Positions 37,468-46,183 of a stretch of DNA of 64,000 nucleotides are shown here, piece after piece. The stretch is taken from assembly GCF_022637395.1 (NCBI RefSeq), contig NZ_CP093338.1:62001-126000 (forward strand), written 5' to 3'. The notes beneath the pieces were generated by a model. The model was given only the letters and a program-made list of their open reading frames with translations, was not told the DNA's origin and did no database searches. A program made the translations under genes and the position numbers. Each line of letters begins with the position of its first letter. The first letter of the stretch is position 1. This DNA comes from Shinella sp. H4-D48. Lineage in GTDB: Bacteria; Pseudomonadota; Alphaproteobacteria; Rhizobiales; Rhizobiaceae.

Positions 37468-40107
37468 ATGCATACCAAGTACCCGGTGACACCAATTGCG
37501 AAAGGCAACGGAACAGGCCTCGCCCGCACAATATTTGTCACAACGACGGCGCTCGCCCTGATGTGCACATTCGCACCGACACTGGGACAAGAGACACAGA
37601 CTCAGGAAAGCGGATCCGAGACCAGTTCGACGGAAACGGCACGAATTGCCTTCAATCTCCCGGCGCAAACATTGGCCAATGCCGTGGGCGCGTTTGGTCG
37701 GCAATCCGGGCTTCAGGTTACCCTTTCCTCGACGCAGGCAGGAAACGTCCGCACAAACGCGGTTAACGGCCGCTTCACACCGTCGCAGGCCCTGTCCCGC
37801 ATGCTCGCCGGCACCGGCATCCATGGTCGTGTCAGTGGCAATTCAGCCATCCTGAGCAGCGACGACCAGACCTCGGATCTCGGGGCGACCGACGGCTCCA
37901 CGGTGCTGGAAACGATCAATGTGGGAAAAGGTCCGCGCAGCGCGGCGAGCGGTGCCGGCTTCCAGGGCACGCCTGACTGGGTCTACGAAACGCCGGCAAG
38001 TGTCAGCGTCATATCGCGCGCGGCCATCGAGAAGAAGCAGCCGCGCAACGCCTATGATCTGTTTTCCGGGGTTTCCGGCGTTTCTGTCGCCGGCGCGGCA
38101 CAGAATCCCGGTGTCGCCATCAATGTGCGGGGCCTGCAGGACCAGACCCGCGTAACGACGACGATCGACGGCGCACGTCAGAACTTCCAGCAGGCAGGAC
38201 ACGGCTACACGTCGAATGTTTATGTCGACCCTGCTCTGATCAGAACCGTGGAGGTTGACAAGAATGCCGGCGCTGGCGTCGGCAGCGGTGGCTCCCATGG
38301 TGGCGTCGTCGGTTTTCGCACGCTGACGGCCGACGATGTGCTTCTTGAAGGCCGCAATGCCGGCGGCTGGATCGATGCGACCAAGGGTACCAACGCCTAT
38401 GAATTCTACGGCTCTGCAGCGCTCGCAGCCCGTACCGATGACGGCATCGACGTCGTGGCGGCGCTCAGCCGCAAGAACCTCGATGCATATGAAATCGGCA
38501 AGAATGGAACGCTGGAAAGCAATCCGGGCGGCGACAAGCCCGTCTTCACCGGCTCGGACACCACGTCCGGCCTCATCAAGGCCGGCCTCGACCTGGAGAA
38601 CGACCAGCGCATCGAGTTCGGTTTCGTCGGCTACGATGCGCGCTTCACGACCAGCACGGCGCTCGCCACGAACGAGAACACCAACCATGTGCGCAATCTG
38701 ACGGGCACGCTGACGTACACCTACAAGCCCGACGATCCCCTCTTCGACCTGAAAGGCCAGCTGTGGTGGAACCGGACGGAAAACCATCAGTGGCGCTCGG
38801 CGCGCAACGGAAGCGGCGCGTTCGATCTCGACTACGGCCTGAGCACGTACGGCTTCAACATCGAGAATACCAGCACCTTCGCACTGGCCACGGGGGATCT
38901 CTCGTTGCACTACGGAACGGAGCTCTTCCTCGATCGCGCCGAAACGGAAGCTGCGGCAGGCAACCCGACTGATGCTACGAACACCTGGTGGTTCACAGGC
39001 CCGAATCCCACCGGCGACCGTTGGTTGTCCAGCACATTTGCCACCGCGAAATATGAGCATCAGGAATGGCTCGAGGCATCGATCGGCGGACGATATGACT
39101 ACTATAAAACTACCGGCTCTTCTCTCGTCAACGGAGGAAGCGAGCTCGTCATCGTCCAAGAGGCATATTGCGCGCAGTACCATCCTCTAAATCCGACCCG
39201 ATGCATCAGACGTATCCCCGCGGTCTATGCCCAGCGCGATATCATTCATAATATATCCATCGACAAATCTGCTGGTCGCTTCTCGCCGGAGGCTCTCATT
39301 GCGCTGAAGCCGCAGGACGGCATCCAGGTTTTCGGAAAGTACAGCGAGGGCTTTCGACCGGGTACGCTCGGAGAGATGCTGCTTGGCGGCGTCCATGTAG
39401 GCGGCATACCGATCAGCAACGCACCGAATGCGAACCTACAGCCGGAAACGTCGAAGACGTGGGAAGTGGGCGTTAACCTCAGCGGCGACGATTTGCTGGC
39501 AGCAGGAGACAGCATTCGTTTCAAGGCAGCCTATTTCGACAAGACGATCGACAACTATATTGCGCTCGGGAGTGTCACGGGCAGTCCAGTCACTGGCGGC
39601 CAGATCGACAGCTTCTATGCTTATACAAACCTCTTGGGCGAATCGCGTTTGCGCGGTGTCGAGATTGAGGGCAACTACGATGCCGGGCCTTATTATTTCG
39701 GCGGCACCTTCACCTACACGAAGGGCGATTTCTCAAAGGTCTATAACGACAATCCCTGGGACAATGCCACGTCCACAGGAAATGGCACTGTCCTGTATGT
39801 TTCCGTCGCTCCGAAGTATCGCTTCACGGCCGATGTGGGCATGCGGTTCTTCGACGACAAACTCAATGTTGGCGCTCGCGCAAACCGTGTCGTTCCCTCT
39901 GAACAGCTTGGCCTCTTCTCGACCGTCTACAAGGCCAAGCCCTTCACCACCTTCGACATCTACGGCTCCTGGGAGTTCAACGAGAACGCCTCGCTGCGCT
40001 TCGCCGTCAACAACCTGACGGACGTCGCCTATGTCGACCCGATGAACTCATCCGATTTCCCAGCACCCGGCCGCACGGCGACCCTGTCGCTCAAGGTTCG
40101 CTTCTGA
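37468..40107 (+). CDS. HasR-like TonB-dependent heme/hemophore receptor with signalling domain
   Basis: An 879-residue outer-membrane receptor. A signal peptide covers about residues 1-41. An STN signalling domain follows (FNLPAQTLANAVGAFGRQSG, then FTPSQALSRMLAGTG). The TonB-box/plug region includes SVISRAAIEKKQPRNAYDLF (core VISRAAIEKK) and VAINVRGLQDQTRVTTTIDG (core NVRGLQDQTRV). The barrel has the heme-receptor region FRPGTLGEML with NANLQPETSKTWEVG, and a histidine (GGVHVGG) between the two motifs. The last residues LKVRF end in phenylalanine. Known HasR receptors take heme from HasA hemophores; the next gene encodes a HasA-like protein. The STN domain implies signalling to the FecR/ECF pair. 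Confidence 0.9.
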   Translation: MHTKYPVTPIAKGNGTGLARTIFVTTTALALMCTFAPTLGQETQTQESGSETSSTETARIAFNLPAQTLANAVGAFGRQSGLQVTLSSTQAGNVRTNAVNGRFTPSQALSRMLAGTGIHGRVSGNSAILSSDDQTSDLGATDGSTVLETINVGKGPRSAASGAGFQGTPDWVYETPASVSVISRAAIEKKQPRNAYDLFSGVSGVSVAGAAQNPGVAINVRGLQDQTRVTTTIDGARQNFQQAGHGYTSNVYVDPALIRTVEVDKNAGAGVGSGGSHGGVVGFRTLTADDVLLEGRNAGGWIDATKGTNAYEFYGSAALAARTDDGIDVVAALSRKNLDAYEIGKNGTLESNPGGDKPVFTGSDTTSGLIKAGLDLENDQRIEFGFVGYDARFTTSTALATNENTNHVRNLTGTLTYTYKPDDPLFDLKGQLWWNRTENHQWRSARNGSGAFDLDYGLSTYGFNIENTSTFALATGDLSLHYGTELFLDRAETEAAAGNPTDATNTWWFTGPNPTGDRWLSSTFATAKYEHQEWLEASIGGRYDYYKTTGSSLVNGGSELVIVQEAYCAQYHPLNPTRCIRRIPAVYAQRDIIHNISIDKSAGRFSPEALIALKPQDGIQVFGKYSEGFRPGTLGEMLLGGVHVGGIPISNAPNANLQPETSKTWEVGVNLSGDDLLAAGDSIRFKAAYFDKTIDNYIALGSVTGSPVTGGQIDSFYAYTNLLGESRLRGVEIEGNYDAGPYYFGGTFTYTKGDFSKVYNDNPWDNATSTGNGTVLYVSVAPKYRFTADVGMRFFDDKLNVGARANRVVPSEQLGLFSTVYKAKPFTTFDIYGSWEFNENASLRFAVNNLTDVAYVDPMNSSDFPAPGRTATLSLKVRF

Positions 40108-40118
40108 TCCCGCGATCG

Positions 40119-40172
40119 CGCCGGTTCAAACCCGAACCGGCGTGAGACCAGCTGCATCCGAGGTCCGGATGC
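40119..40172 (+). other. Two tandem hairpins between receptor and hemophore genes
   Basis: CGCCGGTTC/GAACCGGCG (40119-40127 with 40134-40142) and GCATCCG/CGGATGC (40154-40160 with 40166-40172) are perfect stems without T tails, filling the 90-bp gap before the hemophore start. They could partly terminate transcription or set message stability, so that receptor and secreted hemophore are made in different amounts. Confidence 0.5.
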
Positions 40173-40197
40173 GGCGCATCCTAGAAAGGAAAGCACA

Positions 40198-40980
40198 ATG
40201 GCAACGATCGATTTCAACGACGCCAACAACGATGGCGAAGGCGTCGACTTTCTCGCCTATCTGAACACCTGGGGCACCACCTTCACACCCGGCTACTACG
40301 GCTTCTTCTCCACCAATCCGGTTGACTTCTCAGGTAATCAGTTTGCCGTCGCCGACAGCAACAGTGCGACGGTCGGTGGCGTCGGCGGTGCCGATACTGT
40401 CGTGATCGATTCCGGCAGCGCGGGCGACCTCTATTATGACATGACGTCCCATGTTCTTGCCGGTGCCGTTGATGGCGCTACCTTCGGCCAGGGGCTTAGC
40501 TACAATGCCGGCACGGACACGTTCTCTCAATCATCGTGGGATATCGACATCAGCGGGCTTGGGCTGACGGGCACGGGTGCCGCAAACCCGGTTCACAACT
40601 TCGTCTACGGCATCATGCAGGGCAATCCGGCGAACCTGATCAGCGTGCTGAACAGCCAGAACAATACGTTCAACGGCAGCTCTGGCGACGACGTGATCTA
40701 TAGCTTCGACGGAAACGACACGCTGACTGGCGGCGATGGATATGACCGGTTTGTCTTCAGCGGAACAGACGGCAACGACGTCATCACAGACTTCAACGCT
40801 GCACAAGACATCATCGATATCTCCGCATGGGCGGCCGGCAGCGCACTTTCCGTAACCTACGCCTATGATACCGTCAGCGGCCTCTACGATGCCACCATCA
40901 CGGATGGCGTGAACGGCAGCATTTCCGTCCAGGACATTGCGAACAATTCGCTCGTCAGCGGCTTAAACCTGTTCGTCTGA
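40198..40980 (+). CDS. HasA-like hemophore fused to an RTX calcium-binding domain
   Basis: A 260-residue secreted protein without a signal peptide. Residues 1-153 match HasA in several places: YLNTWGTTF, the Tyr79/Tyr80 and His85 region (DLYYDMTSHVLAG), TFGQGLS and NPVHNFVYGIMQGNP with ISVLN. Residues 155-205 add RTX-type repeats (GSSGDDVIYSFDGNDTLTGGDG, then SGTDGNDVITDF), followed by a C-terminal stretch ending in SGLNLFV, which looks like a type I secretion signal. Ordinary HasA is about 188 residues and has no RTX repeats. The loop that carries the second heme ligand (His32) in Serratia HasA has no histidine here. RBS AGAAAGGAA precedes the ATG. It should scavenge heme outside the cell. 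Confidence 0.85.
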   Translation: MATIDFNDANNDGEGVDFLAYLNTWGTTFTPGYYGFFSTNPVDFSGNQFAVADSNSATVGGVGGADTVVIDSGSAGDLYYDMTSHVLAGAVDGATFGQGLSYNAGTDTFSQSSWDIDISGLGLTGTGAANPVHNFVYGIMQGNPANLISVLNSQNNTFNGSSGDDVIYSFDGNDTLTGGDGYDRFVFSGTDGNDVITDFNAAQDIIDISAWAAGSALSVTYAYDTVSGLYDATITDGVNGSISVQDIANNSLVSGLNLFV

Positions 40981-40993
40981 GAAGTTTGCTGTA

Positions 40994-42811
40994 GTGTTGG
41001 TAGCCCCACAGCAGGCCCCGTCGCAGTCTCTGACTGCGGCGGTCGCCTCACCTCTCAGACGAGCATCCTTGGGGATAGCGCTCATCAGCGGCGTGGTCAA
41101 CGTTCTGGCGCTGACCTCGCCGCTCTTCATGCTTCAGGTCTACGACCGTGTTCTGGCAAGCGGCAGCGTGCCTACACTCGTGGGTCTGGCCGTCCTGGCG
41201 GCAGGGCTATACCTCTTCCAGGCAGGGCTCGATATCGTTCGGGCGCGCATCCTGCTGCGCATAGGCGAGCATGTGGACGGCGTACTGTGCGGCCCTGTGC
41301 ACGATGCTGTCGTGCGCCTGCCTCTTGTCGCCAGTATGCCGGGCGATGGGCTTCAGCCGCTGCGTGATTTGGACAATGTCCGCGGTTTCCTTTCGGGACA
41401 GGGCCCGACCGCGTTTTTCGACCTTCCCTGGATGCCGCTCTATCTCGGCATCTGCTTCCTCTTTCATTTCTGGATCGGCGTGACGGCGCTCGCGGGTGCC
41501 CTCGTGCTCGTCGCCCTGACCATTCTCGCCAATGCGCTTTCGCAGAATCCCGTGCGGGAGAGCATCACCCACAACATGATGCGCAACAGCCTCCTCGAGG
41601 CGTCGCGTCGCAACGCCGAAATCGTGCAATCGCTCGGACTTGCCGGGCGACTGGAAGCGCGTTGGCAGCAGGCGAACGCGGACTACCTCGCCGCCAACCG
41701 CCGCGCCGGCGATATCGCGGGTGGCCTTGGCAGCCTGTCGAGAACCTTGCGCTTGATGCTGCAATCGGCGGTGCTCGGCGTTGGCGCCTGGCTGGTGATC
41801 GAACAACAGGCCACCGGCGGCATCATGATCGCGAGCTCCATCATGGTGGGGCGGGCGCTGGCCCCCATCGATCTGGCGATCGCCAGCTGGAAACCCTTCC
41901 TGATGGCCCGGCAGAGCTGGACGCGCCTTCAGGATCTGCTCGGCAGAATCCCGCCCGTGCCGGAGACAATGGCCCTTCCAGCGCCGTGCCGGGACCTGCG
42001 TGTTGAGAACGTCACCATTCTGCCGCCCGGCGAGAAGCGGCCGACGGTGGCCGGTATCTGCTTCCATATCCAGGCTGGGAGCGCGCTCGGCATCATCGGT
42101 CCCTCCGGATCGGGCAAATCGACACTTTCGCGCGCACTCGTCGGCGCATGGGCGGCGGCTGGTGGCAAGGTGCGTCTGGACGGCGCCAGTCTCGATCAGT
42201 GGGACCGTGCGGCACTTGGGCGACACATCGGCTATCTGCCGCAGGGCGTAGAGCTTTTCGGCGGCACTATCGCGGAGAACATCGCCCGCTTCGAAGAGGA
42301 CGCCGACGCCGAGAATATCGTAGCGGCCGCCCGGACCGCTGGCGCCCACGGCCTGATCCTGCGCTTCGAGGACGGATACAAGACGCGCATCGGTGAAGGT
42401 GGCTCTTCGCTTTCAGCCGGTCAGCGCCAACGTATCGGGCTGGCGCGTGCACTTTATCGCGATCCTTTCCTCGTTGTGCTGGACGAGCCCAATGCCAATC
42501 TCGACGCCGAAGGCGAGGCAGCGGTCGTGCGCGCCATCGCCTCGGTGCGGGAACGCAACGGCATCGCCGTGGTGGTCGCCCACCGCCCGAGCGCCATCGG
42601 CGTGGTCGATCAGCTCTTGATGATGGAGGGCGGACGCCAGAAGGCATTCGGTCCGCGCGACGCCGTTCTCGGGCAGGTGTTAAAGCCGGCGCCTGTCACC
42701 AGAAACGGCTTCACCACAACCGGCCATGGGATCATGCCGCTGCGCGTCGTCGCAAACCCCGCAAAATCCGAAGATCACAGCGAGGCGGATAGGACAGATG
42801 GTAACACCTGA
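40994..42811 (+). CDS. Type I secretion ABC transporter (HasD/PrtD family)
   Basis: A 605-residue inner-membrane exporter. The membrane domain starts with ISGVVNVLALTSPLFMLQVYDRVLAS (core SPLFMLQVYDRVLASGS), typical of PrtD/HasD. The ATPase domain has Walker A GPSGSGKST, signature SLSAGQRQRIGLAR, Walker B LVVLDEPNAN and switch His in VVVAHRP. There is no peptidase C39 domain, as expected for substrates without a leader. The likely start is GTG at 40994 (TTG at 40997 is possible), 13 bp after the hemophore gene. It exports the hemophore from the cytoplasm together with the next gene product and an outer-membrane TolC-like protein, which is not in the window. Confidence 0.92.
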   Translation: MLVAPQQAPSQSLTAAVASPLRRASLGIALISGVVNVLALTSPLFMLQVYDRVLASGSVPTLVGLAVLAAGLYLFQAGLDIVRARILLRIGEHVDGVLCGPVHDAVVRLPLVASMPGDGLQPLRDLDNVRGFLSGQGPTAFFDLPWMPLYLGICFLFHFWIGVTALAGALVLVALTILANALSQNPVRESITHNMMRNSLLEASRRNAEIVQSLGLAGRLEARWQQANADYLAANRRAGDIAGGLGSLSRTLRLMLQSAVLGVGAWLVIEQQATGGIMIASSIMVGRALAPIDLAIASWKPFLMARQSWTRLQDLLGRIPPVPETMALPAPCRDLRVENVTILPPGEKRPTVAGICFHIQAGSALGIIGPSGSGKSTLSRALVGAWAAAGGKVRLDGASLDQWDRAALGRHIGYLPQGVELFGGTIAENIARFEEDADAENIVAAARTAGAHGLILRFEDGYKTRIGEGGSSLSAGQRQRIGLARALYRDPFLVVLDEPNANLDAEGEAAVVRAIASVRERNGIAVVVAHRPSAIGVVDQLLMMEGGRQKAFGPRDAVLGQVLKPAPVTRNGFTTTGHGIMPLRVVANPAKSEDHSEADRTDGNT

Positions 42812-44108
42812 TGTGACGACCGTGACCCGTTCCATCCGCATTCACCTTGCGGCGGGCCTCGCACTTGTCACCCTGCTGACCGGCGGCGTCGGCGGGTGGG
42901 CGGCCACGACGAAACTCGCCGGCGCGGTGGTGGCGTCCGGCCATTTCGTCGTCGATTCCTACCCGAAGAAGGTGCAGCACGCCAAAGGCGGCATCGTTGG
43001 GGAAATACGCGTACAGGAAGGCGAAGCCGTGAAGGCAGGCGCGGTCGTTCTGCGGCTCGACGCTACGCAAACACGGGCCAACCTCGCCATCGTCACGAAG
43101 CGTTTGAACGAGCTTCATGCCCGCCTGGCCCGCCTCGAAGCCGAGCGCGATGACAGGGAAGCCATTGGCTTTCCGCCCGGTCTGAGCACGGATAGCACTG
43201 ATCCAGACATCGTCTCGACGGTCAGGAGCGAGACCCGCCTCTTCGAATTTCGGCGCGACGCCCGCAATGCCCGAAAAGCCCAGCTTGCCGAACGCATCGC
43301 CCAGTATGAGCACGAGATGGAGGGACTGAAAGCACAGGAGATCGCCTATGCCGGCGGACTCACCGTGCTGCGCACGGAAATTGCCTCGCAGGAATCGCTG
43401 CACGACAAGGGCGTCGTTTCGGTCCAGCGGCTCAACGGCCTGAAGACCCAGGCAGCGACCTATGATGGCGAGCGCGGCGAGAAAATCGCCTATCAGGCAC
43501 AAACGCAGGGCAAGATTACAGAGACACGGCTCCAGATTCTCTCCATCGATCAGGACATGAAGACGGAAGTCGGGCGAGAACTGCGCGAAATCCAGGGGCA
43601 GATCGGCGAATATGTCGAGCGCAAGGTGGCCGCGGAAGACGAATTGAAGCGCATCGATATCCTCGCCCCGCAATCGGGCATCGTTCACCAACTCGCCGTG
43701 CATACGGTCGGTGGCGTGATCAATCCGGCTGAAACGATCATGCTCGTCATTCCGGAAGGAGATGATCTAGCCCTTGAGGTCCGCATCGCGCCGCGTGACA
43801 TCGACCAGATCCAGCCCGGCCAGCGCGCAGTCCTCAGGCTATCGGCGTTCAACCAACGCACGACACCCGAACTTTCAGGTCATGTCTCGCGCATCGCGGC
43901 CGACCTCACAGTCGATGAAAGGACTGGCCTCTCGTTCTACGTCGTGCGCATCGCCGTGCCGCATGAAGCGTTGCAGAAACTCGGCGGTCTCACACTGCTT
44001 CCCGGCATGCCGGCCGAGGCGATGATCCAGACCGGGGAACGAACCGCCCTCTCCTATCTCGTCAAGCCGCTTGCGGATCAACTCAATCGCGCCTTCCGGG
44101 AAGAGTGA
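42798..44108 (+). CDS. Type I secretion membrane-fusion protein (HasE/PrtE/HlyD family)
   Basis: A 436-residue periplasmic adaptor. One N-terminal membrane segment (IHLAAGLALVTLLTGGVGGWAATT, core LALVTLLTGGVGGW) is followed by a lipoyl-like/barrel region (VVDSYPKKVQHAKGGIVGEI), a long coiled-coil hairpin of about residues 90-280, and the conserved C-terminal part LDILAPQSGIVHQL-like (IDILAPQSGIVHQLAVHTVG, shown here as IDILAPQSGIVH). The ATG at 42798 overlaps the exporter gene by 14 bp. It bridges the exporter to an outer-membrane channel. Confidence 0.92.
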   Translation: MVTPDVTTVTRSIRIHLAAGLALVTLLTGGVGGWAATTKLAGAVVASGHFVVDSYPKKVQHAKGGIVGEIRVQEGEAVKAGAVVLRLDATQTRANLAIVTKRLNELHARLARLEAERDDREAIGFPPGLSTDSTDPDIVSTVRSETRLFEFRRDARNARKAQLAERIAQYEHEMEGLKAQEIAYAGGLTVLRTEIASQESLHDKGVVSVQRLNGLKTQAATYDGERGEKIAYQAQTQGKITETRLQILSIDQDMKTEVGRELREIQGQIGEYVERKVAAEDELKRIDILAPQSGIVHQLAVHTVGGVINPAETIMLVIPEGDDLALEVRIAPRDIDQIQPGQRAVLRLSAFNQRTTPELSGHVSRIAADLTVDERTGLSFYVVRIAVPHEALQKLGGLTLLPGMPAEAMIQTGERTALSYLVKPLADQLNRAFREE

Positions 44109-44219
44109 AAGCCTTCCTTGGGTTCGCCCGTGCTGGAGTGCAAAATTTCAGCGAATGAATAATACCCCTGCGCCGTCTTGTCTCTGGCAGCACAATAACA
44201 GTATCACCTCAGGCAGATT

Positions 44220-45320
44220 ATGACTTTCCCGACAATCAAGCTTCCCACCCGCCCCCTTGCCGTCAAGCGCGGGACGATCTCCACCCCGTTCGTCTACTAC
44301 TTCTCCATCCCCGTCCTGCTGGCGATCGCCGCCTTCATGATGCTGACGGAAGCACCGGGCATTCTGCGCGATTACACGATCAGCCAGAATCCGGTTTTCG
44401 TCGACGGCAGGATCGACGGCAGCTGCAAGACGCGGAAGGCCATCTTCACCACCTGCGAGGTCGATCTTTCCTACGAGCAGGGCGGCCAACGCTACGAGAA
44501 GGATGTCGAGATCATGTTCGTCGACATCCACAGCGGCGATTACGAGGCCGGCCTTGTCGTGTCGGGTGATCACCCCGAACTCGCGACCATTACGCTCGGC
44601 CTAGACATGCTCTGGAACCGGGTCATCACGTTGTCGATCTTCACCCTGCTGCTCGGCGGCGGCGGTCTTGCCATGATCTTCCTCCTGCTGCGATTCTGGC
44701 GGGTCAGCGGCCAACTGCGCAATCCGGCCCCGCTCACCGTGGTCCCTGTCGAGATCACGGCCATGGACACGAAACGCAATCGTCTGAACGTCACCTATGC
44801 CGACCGGGTCAGCGAACGGAAGACCAAGCGCGTCGCCTTCACCCGCTTCGAGCCGGGTCAGGAGCCGATTATCGTCGGCGATGCCGGCAGCAACGTGGTC
44901 GCGCTTGCCGTCTGGCACGGCAACACATCGCTTCCCGTCTTGCTGGACGACCGCTTGGAGCGGATCGAGATGACGGAGCAGGAACGCGCCGCAGCGCTCG
45001 CTCCGCTTCAAGAACTGGCGCAATCGACTGACCATGCGTCCGCCGCCAGCCGCGCCGAGCCGTCGAACAAAGGCATGTCCCTAGCACGCAGGGCGGGCGT
45101 TTTCGTGCTCGTCCTCCTGCTGCTCGTTGGCGGTATTTTCGGCTATTGGCTCTGGTACGTGACGAGCGCGCCTTCGCAGTACAATTCACCGGGAATGGAC
45201 ATCAACAACATGATGCCGGAGGCCCTCAACCGGTGGGGCTGTGACCAGCTGAAAAGCCGCTTTGGCAACGGCAACGCCCCATTTGGCTGCACAGCCGCGG
45301 ATCATATCAGCTGGAAGTAA
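44220..45320 (+). CDS. DUF3592-like membrane protein of unknown function
   Basis: A 366-residue protein with three predicted membrane segments: residues 24-43 (VYYFSIPVLLAIAAFMML), 133-158 (IFTLLLGGGGLAMIFLLL) and about 302-327 (AGVFVLVLLLLVGGIFGYWLWY). The first periplasmic loop carries two cysteines (GSCKTRKAIFTTCEVDLSYEQ, positions 69 and 79) and the C-terminus two more (WGCDQ, FGCTAADH). The loop between the first two segments fits DUF3592. It sits 111 bp after the secretion adaptor gene and ends in a terminator, so it may belong to the heme system. I cannot assign a role. Confidence 0.6.
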   Translation: MTFPTIKLPTRPLAVKRGTISTPFVYYFSIPVLLAIAAFMMLTEAPGILRDYTISQNPVFVDGRIDGSCKTRKAIFTTCEVDLSYEQGGQRYEKDVEIMFVDIHSGDYEAGLVVSGDHPELATITLGLDMLWNRVITLSIFTLLLGGGGLAMIFLLLRFWRVSGQLRNPAPLTVVPVEITAMDTKRNRLNVTYADRVSERKTKRVAFTRFEPGQEPIIVGDAGSNVVALAVWHGNTSLPVLLDDRLERIEMTEQERAAALAPLQELAQSTDHASAASRAEPSNKGMSLARRAGVFVLVLLLLVGGIFGYWLWYVTSAPSQYNSPGMDINNMMPEALNRWGCDQLKSRFGNGNAPFGCTAADHISWK

Positions 45321-45378
45321 GCTCCCTGCCGGCGCGTTGACCATTCAAGCGCGGTACATTGCCAAGTCGCAGAAGCAG

Positions 45379-45405
45379 GGCGCAGCTGAATATGGCTGCG
45401 CCTTT
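45379..45405 (+). terminator. Terminator after the hemophore cluster
   Basis: GGCGCAGC at 45379-45386 and GCTGCGCC at 45395-45402 form an 8-bp stem with an 8-nt loop and a short T run. It lies 58 bp after the last gene of the cluster. The surrounding 45321-45604 stretch has no other coding signal. Confidence 0.7.
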
Positions 45406-45567
45406 CTCGTGCCGACCACATGGCGCGCTCAAACACATACAGCCGTCGTTTCGAACGGATGCGCTGAAGCTGCGTCTAGAAGTTCATTCAGGGAAAAACG
45501 AAACTGCTCTCTGGCGCCAAAAGGCAAGCGGCAGCAGTACGCACTCGGACTCACCCGGGGCCGGGAT

Positions 45568-45596
45568 ACGGGCGCCGGACTTGATCCGGCGCCCGT
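45568..45596 (-). terminator. Hairpin beyond the cold-shock gene
   Basis: ACGGGCGCCGGA at 45568-45579 pairs with TCCGGCGCCCGT at 45585-45596 around a 5-nt loop, 9 bp past the cold-shock stop codon. No T run follows on the coding strand. It may stabilise the 3' end or terminate weakly. Confidence 0.55.
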
Positions 45597-45604
45597 AATA
45601 TCAA

Positions 45605-45805
45605 TTAGATAACGCGGACGTTCTCAGCCTTGGACTTACCGGTCTTGCGGTCCTGTCCCATGTCGTAGCTCACGCGCTGTCCGTCGCTCAATGCGCCGCC
45701 CTGAACTGCGGAGATATGGACGAAAACGTCGGTTCCGCCGTTTTCGGGTGTGATGAAGCCAAACCCTTTGTCGGTGTTAAAGAATTTGACTGTGCCGTTC
45801 GCCAT
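45605..45805 (-). CDS. Cold-shock protein (CspA family)
   Basis: A 66-residue single cold-shock domain: [20 protein letters not shown] with RNP1 (KGFGFI) and RNP2 (VFVHISA). It binds single-stranded nucleic acid and acts as an RNA chaperone. The ATG follows GGAG by 7 nt. It is a stand-alone gene between the hemophore cluster and an EamA transporter, and is not obviously linked to either. Confidence 0.95.
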   Translation of the reverse strand: MANGTVKFFNTDKGFGFITPENGGTDVFVHISAVQGGALSDGQRVSYDMGQDRKTGKSKAENVRVI

Positions 45806-46183
45806 GATTTATCTCCAGAATTCAGCGATGGACGATGGGGCGCAAACCTACAGGTGCACGGCGGCAGCCGCAATACCCTCATTTGCTTTGAAGCAAGCAA
45901 ACCGTCATTTTCTCTCGTTTTGCTGGTGAGCACCGCGCATTATCATGACACGCGCGGCCGCAACCTGCCGGATTCGGGGCAAATTCGGACGATCGGCGGA
46001 GGTGAAAACGGCCTCCCCCTTGGCAAACCGCTCGAATATGGTCAAACAGACACGTCTTCCTCGTCTGGATACGGCGTTCACAGCCATGTATCGCAGAGGC
46101 CTTCCTGGATCTTTCCGAATGCGCACGCCCTACTTTTTCGCCGACCCGGCGCCGTTTTCCGCCACTTCGGGCAGGAAATCTCC
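45806..46183. promoter_or_regulatory. Gap between the cold-shock and EamA genes
   Basis: This 378-bp stretch should hold the promoter and 5' leader of the cold-shock gene and the promoter of the EamA gene. An open frame runs through it in phase with the transporter, but there is no RBS or membrane segment before 46184. I see no other feature. Confidence 0.4.
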
